Notes: a model not told the origin generated them from the letters alone. 64,000 nucleotides of DNA from Sphingomonas sp. FARSPH (GCF_003355005.1 NZ_CP029985.1:3184501-3248500), one strand, 5' to 3'. Shown: positions 48,340-57,884, numbered from the stretch's first letter. Numbers and translations are program-made.

Positions 48340-48759
48340 ATGAGCGACGCCGCGCCGCGATCGGGTGGCTGCCATTGCGGCGCGATCCGCTTCACGGTGC
48401 GCTTGTCGGGCGGTTTCGACGCCGCGCGGCGGTGCGATTGCAGCTATTGCCGGATGCGCGGCGCGGTCGCGCTGACCGCCCGTGTCGGTGACCTCGCCAT
48501 CCTGTCCGGTGCGGACCGGCTGTCGACCTACCGCTTCAACACCGGTGCGGCGGAACATCATTTCTGCTCCGTTTGCGGCATCTATACGCATCATCGCCGA
48601 CGTTCGAACGGCGACGAATATGGCGTCAACGCCGCCTGCCTCGACGGCGTCAGCCCGTTCGATTTTCCGGAGATTCCGGTCAACGACGGCGTGCATCATC
48701 CATCCGACGGTGGCAGCAACCGGATCGTCGGCGTCCTGCGCTTCGTACCAGCGGCCTGA
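48340..48759 (+). CDS. GFA-family zinc protein (glutathione-dependent formaldehyde-activating-like)
   Basis: A 139-residue protein with the zinc-binding cysteine pairs of the GFA fold: SGGCHCGAIRFTV, RRCDCSYCRMRG and HFCSVCGIYTHH. GFA (CENP-V-like) proteins bind glutathione-linked aldehydes or related substrates; the actual activity here is unknown. It lies between pyrF and the VOC gene on the same strand. Confidence 0.9.
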   Translation: MSDAAPRSGGCHCGAIRFTVRLSGGFDAARRCDCSYCRMRGAVALTARVGDLAILSGADRLSTYRFNTGAAEHHFCSVCGIYTHHRRRSNGDEYGVNAACLDGVSPFDFPEIPVNDGVHHPSDGGSNRIVGVLRFVPAA

Positions 48760-48765
48760 TCGGCG

Positions 48766-49119
48766 ATGGCGTTGATCCGCCCCTTCCTGCCCGCACGCGA
48801 CTTCGCGCTGTCCCAGGCATTTTACGAAGCGATCGGGTTCACCCGCCTTTACGCCGACGATGGTGTCGCGATCTTCGAATATGACGGCGCGGGCTTTCTG
48901 CTCCAGAATTACTATCAGGCCGAATGGGCCGGCAATTCGATGCACCAGCTGTTCGTCACCGACCTCGACGACTGGTGGCGCCGGACAGAGACGCTGGCGC
49001 AGCGGTTCGGCGTGCGTGCGCCCCAGGCGCCCGAAATGAAGCCCTGGGGCATTCGCGTCGGCATGCTGGTCGATCCGGCGGGCGTGCTGTGGCACGTCTG
49101 CGAAGAACCGGATGCCTGA
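48766..49119 (+). CDS. VOC-family protein (glyoxalase/bleomycin-resistance-like)
   Basis: A 117-residue single-unit vicinal-oxygen-chelate protein: ARDFALSQAFYEAIGFTRLY, LLQNYYQAEWAGNSMHQLFV and WGIRVGMLVDPAGVLWHVCE give the beta-alpha-beta-beta-beta half repeats. These proteins bind metals or drugs as dimers. It follows the GFA gene after six bases, so the two may share a detoxification role (inference). Confidence 0.88.
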   Translation: MALIRPFLPARDFALSQAFYEAIGFTRLYADDGVAIFEYDGAGFLLQNYYQAEWAGNSMHQLFVTDLDDWWRRTETLAQRFGVRAPQAPEMKPWGIRVGMLVDPAGVLWHVCEEPDA

Positions 49120-49165
49120 CGGCGGGCCGCTTCCCTCCGCACCCGATCCGGCTATAGCCGGGGCC

Positions 49166-49801
49166 ATGCCGATCCTCACCAAAATCTGCGGCCTGTCGAC
49201 GCCTGCGACGCTCGATGCGGCGATCGGCGGCGGCGCGAGCCACGTCGGCTTCGTCTTCTTCGCGCCCTCGCCGCGCGACCTGCCGTTCGATCGCGCGGCC
49301 GGGCTCGCCACCCGTGTGCCGGATCGCGTGCTGCGGGTCGGTGTGTTCGTCGACCCCGACGACGACCTGCTCGATGGCGCGGTCGGCGCTGGCCGCCTCG
49401 GCGCGATCCAGTTGCACAAGACCGCCCCCGACCGCGTCGCCGCGATCCGGACGCGCTTTCGACGCGAGACCTGGGCGGCCGTCGCGGTGAAGACGCGCGC
49501 CGATCTAGAGACGGCGCGACGCTTTGTAGGTGCGGCGGATCGCATCCTCTATGACGCCAAGACCCCGGACAGCGCAGCACTGCCCGGCGGGATGGGCGTG
49601 CGCTTCGACTGGGACCTGCTCGATGGCTTCGCGCACCCGTTGCCCTGGGCCTTGTCCGGCGGCCTTGATCCCGCCAACGTGGCCGAGGCGATCGGTCGCA
49701 CGCGCGCGCCGATGGTCGACGTTTCGTCCGGCGTCGAATCCGCGCCGGGGGTCAAGGATGTGGACAAGATCGCCGCCTTCCTTAAAGCGGCGCAGCTATG
49801 A
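49166..49801 (+). CDS. trpF: Phosphoribosylanthranilate isomerase
   Basis: A 211-residue TIM-barrel enzyme of tryptophan synthesis. KICGL near the N-terminus carries the catalytic Cys; the catalytic Asp lies near LYDAKTPDSAALPGG; the phosphate site is WALSGGLDPANVAEAI and VDVSSGVESAPGVKD. The ATG at 49166 begins the conserved PILTKICGL; an upstream in-frame GTG or ATG is ignored. Its stop overlaps the trpB ATG (ATGA). Confidence 0.95.
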   Translation: MPILTKICGLSTPATLDAAIGGGASHVGFVFFAPSPRDLPFDRAAGLATRVPDRVLRVGVFVDPDDDLLDGAVGAGRLGAIQLHKTAPDRVAAIRTRFRRETWAAVAVKTRADLETARRFVGAADRILYDAKTPDSAALPGGMGVRFDWDLLDGFAHPLPWALSGGLDPANVAEAIGRTRAPMVDVSSGVESAPGVKDVDKIAAFLKAAQL

Positions 49802-51063
49802 ACGCTCCGAACAGTTTCCGTACCCAGCCTCCCGCGGGAGCGAACAGCTTCCGTCAGCAACCGGACTCGCGCGGTCATTTCGGCGCCTTCGGTGGACGGT
49901 ATGTCGCCGAAACGCTGATGCCGCTGATCCTCGACCTCGACCGCGAATATAAGCGGGCGAAGGCCGACCCGGCATTCCGCGCGCAGTTCGACGACCTGCT
50001 CGAACATTATGTCGGCCGGCCGAGCCCGCTCTACCACGCCGAACGGCTGACCGACGCGCTGCGCGAGAGCGCGGCGGACGACATGGGGGCGGAGGTCTGG
50101 TTCAAGCGCGACGAGCTCAACCACACCGGCGCGCACAAGATCAACAATTGCATCGGCCAGATCCTCCTCGCAATCCGCATGGGCAAGACGCGGATCATCG
50201 CGGAAACGGGCGCGGGCCAGCATGGCGTCGCCACTGCCGCCGTCTGCGCGCGTTTCGGCCTGCCCTGCGTCATCTACATGGGCGCCAAGGACGTCGAGCG
50301 GCAACAGCCCAACGTGTTCCGCATGAAGCTGCTCGGCGCGGAGGTCCGCCCGGTCACCAGCGGCGCGGCGACGCTGTCGGACGCGATGAACGAAGGCCTG
50401 CGCGACTGGGTCGCCAACGTCGACGACACCTTCTACATCATCGGCACCGCGGCGGGTCCGCATCCCTATCCCGAACTCGTCCGCGACTTCCAGAGCGTGA
50501 TCGGACGCGAGGCGCGCGCGCAGATGCTCAGCCGCACCGGCCGCCTGCCCGACCTGCTCGTCGCGGCGATCGGCGGCGGGTCGAATGCGATCGGCCTGTT
50601 CCACCCGTTCCTGGACGACCCCGAGGTCGCGATGCTCGGCGTCGAGGCAGCGGGCCATGGCCTTGGCGGCAGCGAGCATGCCGCCAGCCTCGCCGGTGGT
50701 TTCCCGGGGGTGCTCCATGGCAACAAGACCTATCTGCTGCAGGACGAGGACGGCCAGATCGCGGAAGGTCATTCGATCTCCGCCGGGCTCGATTATCCCG
50801 GCATCGGTCCGGAACATGCCTGGCTGCGCGATATCGGCCGCGTCGAATATGACAGCGCCACCGATGCCGAGGCGCTCGACGCGTTCCAGCTGCTCTGCCG
50901 GACGGAGGGCATCATCCCCGCGCTCGAGCCGAGCCATGCGATCGCCGCGGTCACGCGCCGCGCCCGCACGATGTCCCGCGACGCGCGCATCCTCGTCAAC
51001 CTGTGCGGCCGCGGCGACAAGGACATCTTCACCGTCGCCAGCGCGCTGGGCGTGGCGATATGA
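49798..51063 (+). CDS. trpB: Tryptophan synthase beta subunit
   Basis: A 421-residue PLP enzyme joining indole and serine to tryptophan. The PLP lysine is Lys114 in NHTGAHKINN; the catalytic Glu and gate region are in ETGAGQHGVATA; the PLP phosphate loop is GGGSNAIG. It has a 20-residue N-terminal extension. Overlaps: ATGA with trpF and with trpA, showing tight co-translation of the alpha and beta subunits. Confidence 0.97.
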   Translation: MNAPNSFRTQPPAGANSFRQQPDSRGHFGAFGGRYVAETLMPLILDLDREYKRAKADPAFRAQFDDLLEHYVGRPSPLYHAERLTDALRESAADDMGAEVWFKRDELNHTGAHKINNCIGQILLAIRMGKTRIIAETGAGQHGVATAAVCARFGLPCVIYMGAKDVERQQPNVFRMKLLGAEVRPVTSGAATLSDAMNEGLRDWVANVDDTFYIIGTAAGPHPYPELVRDFQSVIGREARAQMLSRTGRLPDLLVAAIGGGSNAIGLFHPFLDDPEVAMLGVEAAGHGLGGSEHAASLAGGFPGVLHGNKTYLLQDEDGQIAEGHSISAGLDYPGIGPEHAWLRDIGRVEYDSATDAEALDAFQLLCRTEGIIPALEPSHAIAAVTRRARTMSRDARILVNLCGRGDKDIFTVASALGVAI

Positions 51064-51854
51064 ACCGCCTCGCCGCTGCCTTCGCGAAGGATCATCCTGC
51101 GCTGGTGACGTTCGTCACCGCGGGCGATCCGACGCCGGGTGCGACGCCTGCGATCCTCGACGCGCTCGTCGCAGGCGGTGCGGACGTGATCGAACTGGGC
51201 ATGCCCTTCACCGATCCGATGGCCGACGGCCCCGCAATCCAGGCGGCGAACGTGCGCAGCCTCGCGGCGGGTACGCGCACCGCGGACATCCTGCGCATCG
51301 CGGCCGATTTCCGTGCGCGCCATCCCGACGTGCCGCTCGTCCTGATGGGCTATGCCAATCCGATGCTGCGCCGCGGGTCGGACTGGTTCGCGAGGGCTGC
51401 CGCCGATGCGGGCGTCGACGGCGTCATCTGCGTCGACGTGCCGCCCGAGGAGGACGATGCGCTCGGCCCTGACCTGCGCGCCGCCGGCATCGCGCCGATC
51501 CGCCTCGCCACCCCCACCACCGATGCCGCGCGCCTGCCGCAGGTGCTGGATGGCGCGTCGGGCTTCGTCTATTACGTCTCGGTCGCGGGCATTACCGGCC
51601 TGCAACAGGCGGCGCAGGCGTCGATCGACGATGCGGTCGCGCGGCTGAAGGCGGCGACCGACCTGCCGATCGCGGTCGGCTTCGGCGTGCGGACCCCGGA
51701 ACAGGCGTCGGCGATCGCGGCCCGCGCGGACGGGGTCGTCGTCGGCTCCGCGATCGTCGAGATCGTCGCGCAGCACGGTGCAGATGCACCCGCCGCCGTC
51801 ACCGCCTATATCCAATCGCTCGCGGCCGCCGTTCGCGCCGCCAGAAAGGCTTGA
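51060..51854 (+). CDS. trpA: Tryptophan synthase alpha subunit
   Basis: A 264-residue TIM-barrel subunit that releases indole from indole-3-glycerol phosphate. VIELGMPFTDPMADGPAIQ contains the catalytic Glu and Asp pattern; VYYVSVAGITGLQ and IAVGFGVRTPEQASAIA are the phosphate site. The ATG overlaps the trpB stop. accD follows after four bases. Confidence 0.96.
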   Translation: MNRLAAAFAKDHPALVTFVTAGDPTPGATPAILDALVAGGADVIELGMPFTDPMADGPAIQAANVRSLAAGTRTADILRIAADFRARHPDVPLVLMGYANPMLRRGSDWFARAAADAGVDGVICVDVPPEEDDALGPDLRAAGIAPIRLATPTTDAARLPQVLDGASGFVYYVSVAGITGLQQAAQASIDDAVARLKAATDLPIAVGFGVRTPEQASAIAARADGVVVGSAIVEIVAQHGADAPAAVTAYIQSLAAAVRAARKA

Positions 51855-51858
51855 GACC

Positions 51859-52716
51859 ATGAGCTGGATCACCAGCGTCCGTAACGCCCTGTCGCGCGTG
51901 ACCACGCGCGAAACGTCGGAGGAGAATCTCTGGCACAAGTGCAAGGGCTGCGGCCAGATGATCTTCACCAAGGAGCTGGAAGAGAATCTCTCCGTCTGCC
52001 CACGGTGCGACCATCACGAGCGGATCGGACCGAAAGAGCGTTTCCGCCACATCCTCGACGAGGGCAGCTGCAGCGAACTGCCCGCGCCCAAGGTGCCCGA
52101 GGATCCGCTCAAGTTCCGCGACTCCAAGCCCTATGCCGCGCGCCTCAAGGCGGCGCGCGCATCGGCGCAGGAGCAGGATGCGCTGATCAACGCGCGCGGC
52201 ACGATCCATGGCCACCGCGTGGTGATGGGCGTGCAGGACTTCGCCTTCATGGGCGGGTCGATGGGCCTCGCCGTGGGCGAAGCGTTCGTGCGCGGCGTCG
52301 AGGCGGCGATCGCGGACAATGCGCCCTACCTCATCTTCACCGCGGCCGGCGGCGCGCGGATGCAGGAGGGTATCCTCAGCCTGATGCAGATGCCGCGCAG
52401 CACCGTTGCGATCCAGATGCTGCACGATGCGGGGCTGCCCTATATCGTGGTGCTGACCGACCCGACCACCGGCGGCGTCACCGCCAGCTATGCGATGCTG
52501 GGCGACGTCCAGATCGCCGAGCCCAATGCGCTGATCGGCTTCGCGGGCGCGCGCGTCATCGAAAGCACGATCCGCGAGAAATTGCCCGAGGGCTTCCAGC
52601 GCGCCGAATATCTGCTCGACCACGGCATGCTCGACATGGTCGTCCATCGCCGCGACCTGCGTGAGCGGCTGGCGACGGTCATCGGTTATCTGACGCCCAG
52701 CGCAAGGGCCGCCTGA
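51859..52716 (+). CDS. accD: Acetyl-CoA carboxylase carboxyltransferase subunit beta
   Basis: A 285-residue subunit of the enzyme making malonyl-CoA. The N-terminal zinc ribbon has Cys28, Cys31, Cys47 and Cys50 (CKGC and CPRC); the crotonase-like domain has FMGGSMGLAVGEAF and GGARMQEGILSLMQM. The ATG at 51859 begins MSWITSVRNALSR. It lies between trpA and folC, a common alphaproteobacterial arrangement that links fatty-acid, tryptophan and folate genes. Confidence 0.97.
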   Translation: MSWITSVRNALSRVTTRETSEENLWHKCKGCGQMIFTKELEENLSVCPRCDHHERIGPKERFRHILDEGSCSELPAPKVPEDPLKFRDSKPYAARLKAARASAQEQDALINARGTIHGHRVVMGVQDFAFMGGSMGLAVGEAFVRGVEAAIADNAPYLIFTAAGGARMQEGILSLMQMPRSTVAIQMLHDAGLPYIVVLTDPTTGGVTASYAMLGDVQIAEPNALIGFAGARVIESTIREKLPEGFQRAEYLLDHGMLDMVVHRRDLRERLATVIGYLTPSARAA

Positions 52717-52741
52717 AGCCAGGATTTCCGCCCGGAAGCAC

Positions 52742-54055
52742 ATGGCGATGCCCGATCACGCGACATCCAACGATCCCGCCGTGCAGGCGCAGCTCGACCG
52801 TCTGTCGTTGCTTTCACCGGGCGCCGACGTGCTCGGCCTCGACCGGATCGCACGCCTGCTGGCGCGGCTCGGCGATCCGCACCGGGCGATGCCACCGGTC
52901 TTCCATGTCGCAGGCACGAACGGCAAGGGATCGACCTGCGCCTTCCTGCGCGCCGCGATCGAGGCGACGGGATGCGATGTCCACGTCTTCTCCAGCCCGC
53001 ACCTCGTCCACTTCAACGAACGTATCCGCGTCGCCGGCCGGCTGATCGACGACGCGAGCCTCGCCGCCCTGCTCGCCGAGGTACTCGATCATGCCGAGGG
53101 CATCGCGCCCAGCTTCTTCGAGGTGACGACGGCCGCCGCCTTCCTCGCCTTCGCGCGGACGCCGGCCGCGGCAACGATCGTGGAGGTCGGCCTCGGCGGG
53201 CGGCTCGATGCGACGAACGTCGTCGATCGCCCCGCGGTCACCGGCATCGCCGCGCTCGGCCTCGACCACCAGGCGTTCCTGGGCGACCGGCTGACGGACA
53301 TCGCCACCGAAAAGGCGGGCATTGCCAAATCGGGCGTGCCGATAATCACGATGAACTATCCGCGTGCGGCGCGGGACCGCGTCGCGGCGGTCGCAGAGGC
53401 GGCCGGCGCGCCAGTGTTCGCGCGCAACCGGCAATGGTGGAGCGAGAGCGGACGCACGACGATGCGCTATCGCGACGCGGGCTTCGCGCTGTCCGCCCCC
53501 CGGCCAAGGCTGGTCGGACCGCATCAATCACACAATTTCGCGCTGGCGATCGCCATGCTGCGCCATCAAGCCGCGGTGCATGTGCCCGAAGCCGCGATGC
53601 GCGCCGCCGCGCAATGGGCGCAATGGCCCGCCCGCATGCAGCGGATGGGCAAAGGACCGCTGCGCGACCGCCTGTCGCCGGGAAGCGAGTTGTGGCTCGA
53701 CGGCGCGCACAATCCGTCGGCGGCGCAGCCCGTCGCGCGCGCCTTGCGCAGCCTGGCAAAGGGGCGACCCGTCGTTCTCGTCGTCGGGATGCTCGCCAAC
53801 AAGGATGCCGAGGGCGTGCTGCGGCTGCTCGCACCCACCCTGTCGCGGGCGATCGCAGTGCCCGTGGAAGGCCACGACAGCCACGCGCCCGCGCAGCTGG
53901 CTTCGCTCGCCGAGGATTTCGGCGTTGCCGCGTCGGTTGCGCCGGACCTGGCGTCGGCGCTCGAGCTGGTCGCGGGCGATGCGGTGGTACTGATCGCCGG
54001 GTCGCTGTACCTCGCCGGCGAAGCGCTCCATCTGAACGACGAAGCACCGGACTGA
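52742..54055 (+). CDS. folC: Bifunctional dihydrofolate/folylpolyglutamate synthase
   Basis: A 437-residue Mur-ligase-family enzyme adding glutamate to dihydropteroate and folates. The P-loop is HVAGTNGKGSTCAFLRAA; VEVGLGGRLDATNVVDRP and LDHQAFLGDRLTDIATEKAG follow; the C-terminal domain has LWLDGAHNPSAAQPVARAL. ATGs at 52742 and 52748 are both possible starts. Confidence 0.95.
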   Translation: MAMPDHATSNDPAVQAQLDRLSLLSPGADVLGLDRIARLLARLGDPHRAMPPVFHVAGTNGKGSTCAFLRAAIEATGCDVHVFSSPHLVHFNERIRVAGRLIDDASLAALLAEVLDHAEGIAPSFFEVTTAAAFLAFARTPAAATIVEVGLGGRLDATNVVDRPAVTGIAALGLDHQAFLGDRLTDIATEKAGIAKSGVPIITMNYPRAARDRVAAVAEAAGAPVFARNRQWWSESGRTTMRYRDAGFALSAPRPRLVGPHQSHNFALAIAMLRHQAAVHVPEAAMRAAAQWAQWPARMQRMGKGPLRDRLSPGSELWLDGAHNPSAAQPVARALRSLAKGRPVVLVVGMLANKDAEGVLRLLAPTLSRAIAVPVEGHDSHAPAQLASLAEDFGVAASVAPDLASALELVAGDAVVLIAGSLYLAGEALHLNDEAPD

Positions 54056-54126
54056 CAATAAAATCTGCGATTGACTTGCAATAGCGCATGTTCGAATTTG
54101 CGACTCGTTCTCAGGAGTCGCTGACG

Positions 54127-54555
54127 ATGACCGCTGCCGCCACCACGCTCACCCCGCTTCCCTATGCGATCCCCGTCTGTCCCAATGCACGGATCGCGCT
54201 GTTCGCGGTGCGGCGCATGGGCGCGCACGGGCTCGCCGACGCGCGTGCCGCGCATATCCTGTTCACCAGCTTCGGCGAAGGATTCCGCCGGCCGTTGATG
54301 CTGTTGCGCGCGTTGATGGCGGATCTGGCGGCGACGGCGGGCGAGACGATCGCGATCGCGCCCTGCTGCTGCGCGCGGATGACCGCGGCGGAACGCGCGC
54401 TCATCACCGTTCTCGCGCGGGTCGAGACGCTGCCCGACAGCGCGCGTTATCTGCTTGGCGACCTGCTCGCCGTCCGCCGTGTCGACGGCGCGCTCGCCAG
54501 CGCCGCGGCGGTCGCCGCGAGCTTCGCGGACGAAGGCCGGCCGATCTGCGCCTAG
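54127..54555 (+). CDS. Small protein of a sphingomonad family (DUF6628-like)
   Basis: A 142-residue, Ala-rich helical protein with a run of cysteines (APCCCARMTAAERA). The sequence, including PNARIALFAVRRMGAHGLAD, resembles the DUF6628 family, which has no known function. The ATG at 54127 is chosen for the CAGGAG ten bases upstream; an ATG at 54088 is in frame without a ribosome site. TTGACT at about 54073 may be part of its promoter. Its TAG overlaps the TAG of the convergent AmpG-like gene in CTAG. Confidence 0.7.
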   Translation: MTAAATTLTPLPYAIPVCPNARIALFAVRRMGAHGLADARAAHILFTSFGEGFRRPLMLLRALMADLAATAGETIAIAPCCCARMTAAERALITVLARVETLPDSARYLLGDLLAVRRVDGALASAAAVAASFADEGRPICA

Positions 54556-55868
54556 CGCACATCCCCCTCGCCCGCGGTGCCCGCGCTGCCGATCGATCGA
54601 TCGACCAGTCCCGACCGGCTCATCCACCAGAACAAGGCGACGCCAGGCAATGCAGCGAGCGTAGTGAGCAGGTAGAAATTGACATATCCCATCGCCTCGA
54701 TCAGCGCCCCCGCCGTCGTCCCCGTGACGATCCGGCCGAGAATGCTCGCCGCCGCGGAGATCAGCGCGAATTGCGCCGCGGTGAAGCGCAGGTCGCACAG
54801 CGCAGAGAAATAGGCGATCACCACCACGCCGCCGAAGCCGCTGGCGATATTCTCAAACCCGATCGCGCCCGCCATGCCGAGGTTCGAATGTCCCGCCGCC
54901 GCGAGCCCCGCGAAGCTGAGGTTGGACACCGCCATCAGCACCAGCGCGAGCAGCACGGACCGCTTCATCCCCATCCGTGCGTAGAGGATGCCGCCGATGA
55001 ATATCCCGACCAGATAGGCGAGGAAGCCGATGAACACGTCGTAAAAGGCGATCTCGTCGCCGGTGAACTTCAGATCGGCGAACAGCAGGCGAAACGTCAG
55101 GTTGGCGAGCGTGTCGCCGACCTTGTGGATCAGGATGAAGGCGAGGACGAGGATCGCGCCCGGCCGCGCGAAGAATTGCACGAACGGCCCCCAGACCGCG
55201 CGCACCGCCTCGCCCAGCCCGCGCTTTTCCTGCGGTTCGCGATGCCGCGGCGGCTCGCCGAGCCACAGGCCGGTGACCATCGCGGGCAGCGCCAGCGCAG
55301 CACATGCCATGTAAGCGGCGGACCAGCCCATCCGGTCCGCGACGACGAGCGCGATCGCGCCGGCGCCCGCCGATCCGATCCGCCAGCCATATTGGCTCAT
55401 CCCCGATCCGACGCCGAGTTGCCGCGGTTCGAGAATTTCGATGCGATAGGCGTCGATGACGATGTCGAATGTCGCACCCGCTGCACCGACCAGGATCGCG
55501 GCGAGCGCCGCCGCCGCGATATCCGCCTTGGGGTCGACCAGCGCGAGATGGACGACCGCCGCGATCACCAGCATGCCCGCGACGATCAGCCAGGACACCC
55601 GCTGCCCCAGCCGGCCGAGCACCGGCAGGCGCACGCCATCGACGATCCACGCCCACAGGAATTTCAGATTGTAGACTAGGAAGGCGAGGCTGAACGCGGT
55701 CACCGTCTTCTTGTCGATGCCGTCCTGCGCCAGCCGCGTCGTCAGCGTCGCGCCGATCATCGCATAGGGAAAGCCGGACGATATGCCGAGCAGGAAGGCG
55801 GCGATCGGCGCGCGCTCCGCATAGGGCCTGACGCCGTCCCACCACGTCCGCTGCCGCGTATCGTCCAT
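54552..55868 (-). CDS. AmpG-like MFS permease
   Basis: A 438-residue, 12-helix major-facilitator protein. AFLLGISSGFPYAMIGATLT at the start, FLWAWIVDGVRLPVLGRLGQ and FDIVIDAYRIEIL are the AmpG hallmarks. AmpG imports anhydromuropeptides released from peptidoglycan, feeding recycling and, in some species, beta-lactamase induction. No recycling enzymes or ampC/ampR are adjacent, so the substrate remains inferred. The ATG at 55868 (MDDTRQR) is preferred over an in-frame ATG at 55931. Confidence 0.88.
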   Translation of the reverse strand: MDDTRQRTWWDGVRPYAERAPIAAFLLGISSGFPYAMIGATLTTRLAQDGIDKKTVTAFSLAFLVYNLKFLWAWIVDGVRLPVLGRLGQRVSWLIVAGMLVIAAVVHLALVDPKADIAAAALAAILVGAAGATFDIVIDAYRIEILEPRQLGVGSGMSQYGWRIGSAGAGAIALVVADRMGWSAAYMACAALALPAMVTGLWLGEPPRHREPQEKRGLGEAVRAVWGPFVQFFARPGAILVLAFILIHKVGDTLANLTFRLLFADLKFTGDEIAFYDVFIGFLAYLVGIFIGGILYARMGMKRSVLLALVLMAVSNLSFAGLAAAGHSNLGMAGAIGFENIASGFGGVVVIAYFSALCDLRFTAAQFALISAAASILGRIVTGTTAGALIEAMGYVNFYLLTTLAALPGVALFWWMSRSGLVDRSIGSAGTAGEGDVR

Positions 55869-55963
55869 ATCCGCGCATCCCGCCCCGAAACCGAAGCAGC
55901 GACATAGTGCGGAGCGGCATGCGAAGTCCATGCGCCGCCGTGGCCGGGCGGCGCAATGCGTGG

Positions 55964-56404
55964 TCAGGACGTCGCCTGTGCCGCCGCGAACAGGCGAAGG
56001 CCGCTTGGCATCTTGCGAACCCGTCTGCCCGACAGATGCGCGTCGAGCACATCGAGCGCGCCGAGCAGATCACGCTGCGCATAGGGTTTGGGAAGACAAC
56101 CGGCGGCGAAATCGATCGCTTCCACCGGGCAATTGCCGGTGACGAACAGCACGGGCACACCCGCCTCGCGCGCCGCCCGCGCAACGTCGATCCCCGATCC
56201 GTCCGCGAGGCTGACGTCGACCAGCACCAGGTCTAGCGCGGTGCCCAACCGGATGACGCTCGACGCATCCGCGACGCGATCGACCGTCGCGACGATCGTG
56301 TAGCCGGCATCGGTCAGGAAATGTTCCGTGTCGAACGCGACGAGGGGCTCGTCCTCGACGACCAACAGCTTGACGATCCTGCGCTTTTTCTTCCCGAACA
56401 GCAT
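55964..56404 (-). CDS. Single-domain response regulator
   Basis: A 146-residue CheY-like receiver without an output domain. The phosphorylated aspartate is Asp63 (LVLVDVSLADGSG), the acidic pair sits in VVEDEPLVAFD, and Lys106 lies in CLPKPYAQ. A basic N-terminal stretch (GKKKRRI) precedes it. A GTG directly before the ATG could also serve. No histidine kinase is next to it. The C-terminal 25 residues beyond the receiver are unassigned. Confidence 0.88.
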   Translation of the reverse strand: MLFGKKKRRIVKLLVVEDEPLVAFDTEHFLTDAGYTIVATVDRVADASSVIRLGTALDLVLVDVSLADGSGIDVARAAREAGVPVLFVTGNCPVEAIDFAAGCLPKPYAQRDLLGALDVLDAHLSGRRVRKMPSGLRLFAAAQATS

Positions 56405-56513
56405 CACCCGCTCCCCTCGGGCAGATTGTTACGCCCGCGCGACATAACGCGCACGTTCCGCTTCGGTCGCAAATATTTTCGCAACCTTTTGATCCTGCGG
56501 CTATGGACGGCGA

Positions 56514-57884
56514 ATGGCCCCCAATTCCGTAAAAGACGCCGCCGCCAAGGGCGATCGTATCGCCAAGCTCCTCGCCCGCGCAGGCATCGCATCACGGCGC
56601 GAAGTCGAACGCATGATCGCGGAAGGGCGCGTTGCGCTGGATGGCGCAGTGGTGGACACGCCGGCGACGATCCTGTCGTCGCTGCGCGGCGTGACGGTCG
56701 ACGGCAATCCCGTCGCCGCGCCGGAGCCGACGCGCCTGTTTTTGTTTCACAAGCCGACCGGCCTGCTCGTCACCGAACGCGATCCGAAGGGACGCGCGAC
56801 GATCTACGACCGCCTGCCGCGCGACCTGCCACGGCTGGTGCCTGTCGGCCGGCTCGACCTCAACACCGAAGGCCTGCTGCTGCTGACCACGGACGGCGGC
56901 TTCAAGCGGCAGCTGGAGCTGCCCTCGACCGGGGTCGAGCGCACCTATCGCGTCCGCGCCTATGGCAACGTCACACAGGCGCAGCTGGAGGATCTGGCGG
57001 ACGGGATCGAGATCGAGGGGATCCGCTACGGCTCGATCGACGCCAACATCGAACGTCGCACCGGCGCGAACGTGTGGATCGAGATGACGCTGACCGAGGG
57101 CAAGAACCGCGAGGTGCGCCGGGTGCTCGAACATCTGGGGCTGCAGGTCGGCCGCCTGATCCGCACGCGCTACGGGCCGTTCCTGCTCGGCGACCTGCCG
57201 ACCGGCGAGATCGGCGAAGTGAAGCAGCATGAGCTCGTCGCCTTCCGCCGCACGCTGAAGGGCGGCGCGCCCGAAGAAATCGCCACGGACGCCCCGCGCC
57301 CCGGCTTCCGCACCGCGCCCACCGTCGATCGCACGGCCCGCGCCCGCAGTCGCACCGGCAGCGCCGAGCCGCAGCGCCCGGCGCGCGCCGCCAGGGTCGA
57401 GCGGACGGGCGGCGACCATCCCCGGGTCGTTCGCCCGCTACGCCCCGGCGACAGCCCGGACCGAACGCCGCGCGGCCTTCGCGCGGGCGAGGCGCCACGC
57501 CCCGCGCGCACGCCGCGCACCGATCGCGCGGATGGCGATCGTTCGCGCGCCGTCCGCCCCCAGCGCGCGAACGGCGCCGGCGAGCGCACGCAACGAAACA
57601 CGGATGCGCCGCGCGGCGATCGCGCGGAGCGGACATCCGCCGATTCGGGCCGTACCGCCCCGCGCGGCCAACGGCGCGATGGCGATGCGGCACGTCCGCC
57701 CCGCAACGCGCACCCGTCCGACGCTGCACGCCCGGAGCGCTCGCCCCGCCCGGCATCCGACAGCAGCCGCAGCCCACGATCTGGCGGCGGCGCGCGTGCT
57801 CCGCGCCCGGGCAGCGGCGGCGGCAGCGGGCCCGGCCGTCCCGGCCGCGGCGGCGGTCGTCCGCCGCGCGGAGGCCGCGCATGA
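56514..57884 (+). CDS. rluB: 23S rRNA pseudouridine synthase (RluB/RluE type) with long basic tail
   Basis: A 456-residue enzyme converting uridine to pseudouridine in rRNA. An S4 RNA-binding domain (RIAKLLARAGIASRREVERM) is followed by the RsuA/RluB catalytic domain with Asp115 in VGRLDLNTEGLLLLT and TEGKNREVRRVLEHLGLQV. After about residue 260 a tail of nearly 200 Arg/Pro/Gly/Ser/Asp residues follows, ending in a Gly/Arg-rich run, likely disordered and RNA-binding. The choice between rluB and other members is uncertain. Its stop overlaps rsmD (ATGA). Confidence 0.9.
   Translation: MAPNSVKDAAAKGDRIAKLLARAGIASRREVERMIAEGRVALDGAVVDTPATILSSLRGVTVDGNPVAAPEPTRLFLFHKPTGLLVTERDPKGRATIYDRLPRDLPRLVPVGRLDLNTEGLLLLTTDGGFKRQLELPSTGVERTYRVRAYGNVTQAQLEDLADGIEIEGIRYGSIDANIERRTGANVWIEMTLTEGKNREVRRVLEHLGLQVGRLIRTRYGPFLLGDLPTGEIGEVKQHELVAFRRTLKGGAPEEIATDAPRPGFRTAPTVDRTARARSRTGSAEPQRPARAARVERTGGDHPRVVRPLRPGDSPDRTPRGLRAGEAPRPARTPRTDRADGDRSRAVRPQRANGAGERTQRNTDAPRGDRAERTSADSGRTAPRGQRRDGDAARPPRNAHPSDAARPERSPRPASDSSRSPRSGGGARAPRPGSGGGSGPGRPGRGGGRPPRGGRA

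Noticed and set aside
54072..54120. LexA (SOS) box near the DUF6628-like gene, from two GTTC words
   Set aside because: The spacing between the GTTC copies is 13 bases, not the 7 required for the alphaproteobacterial LexA box.
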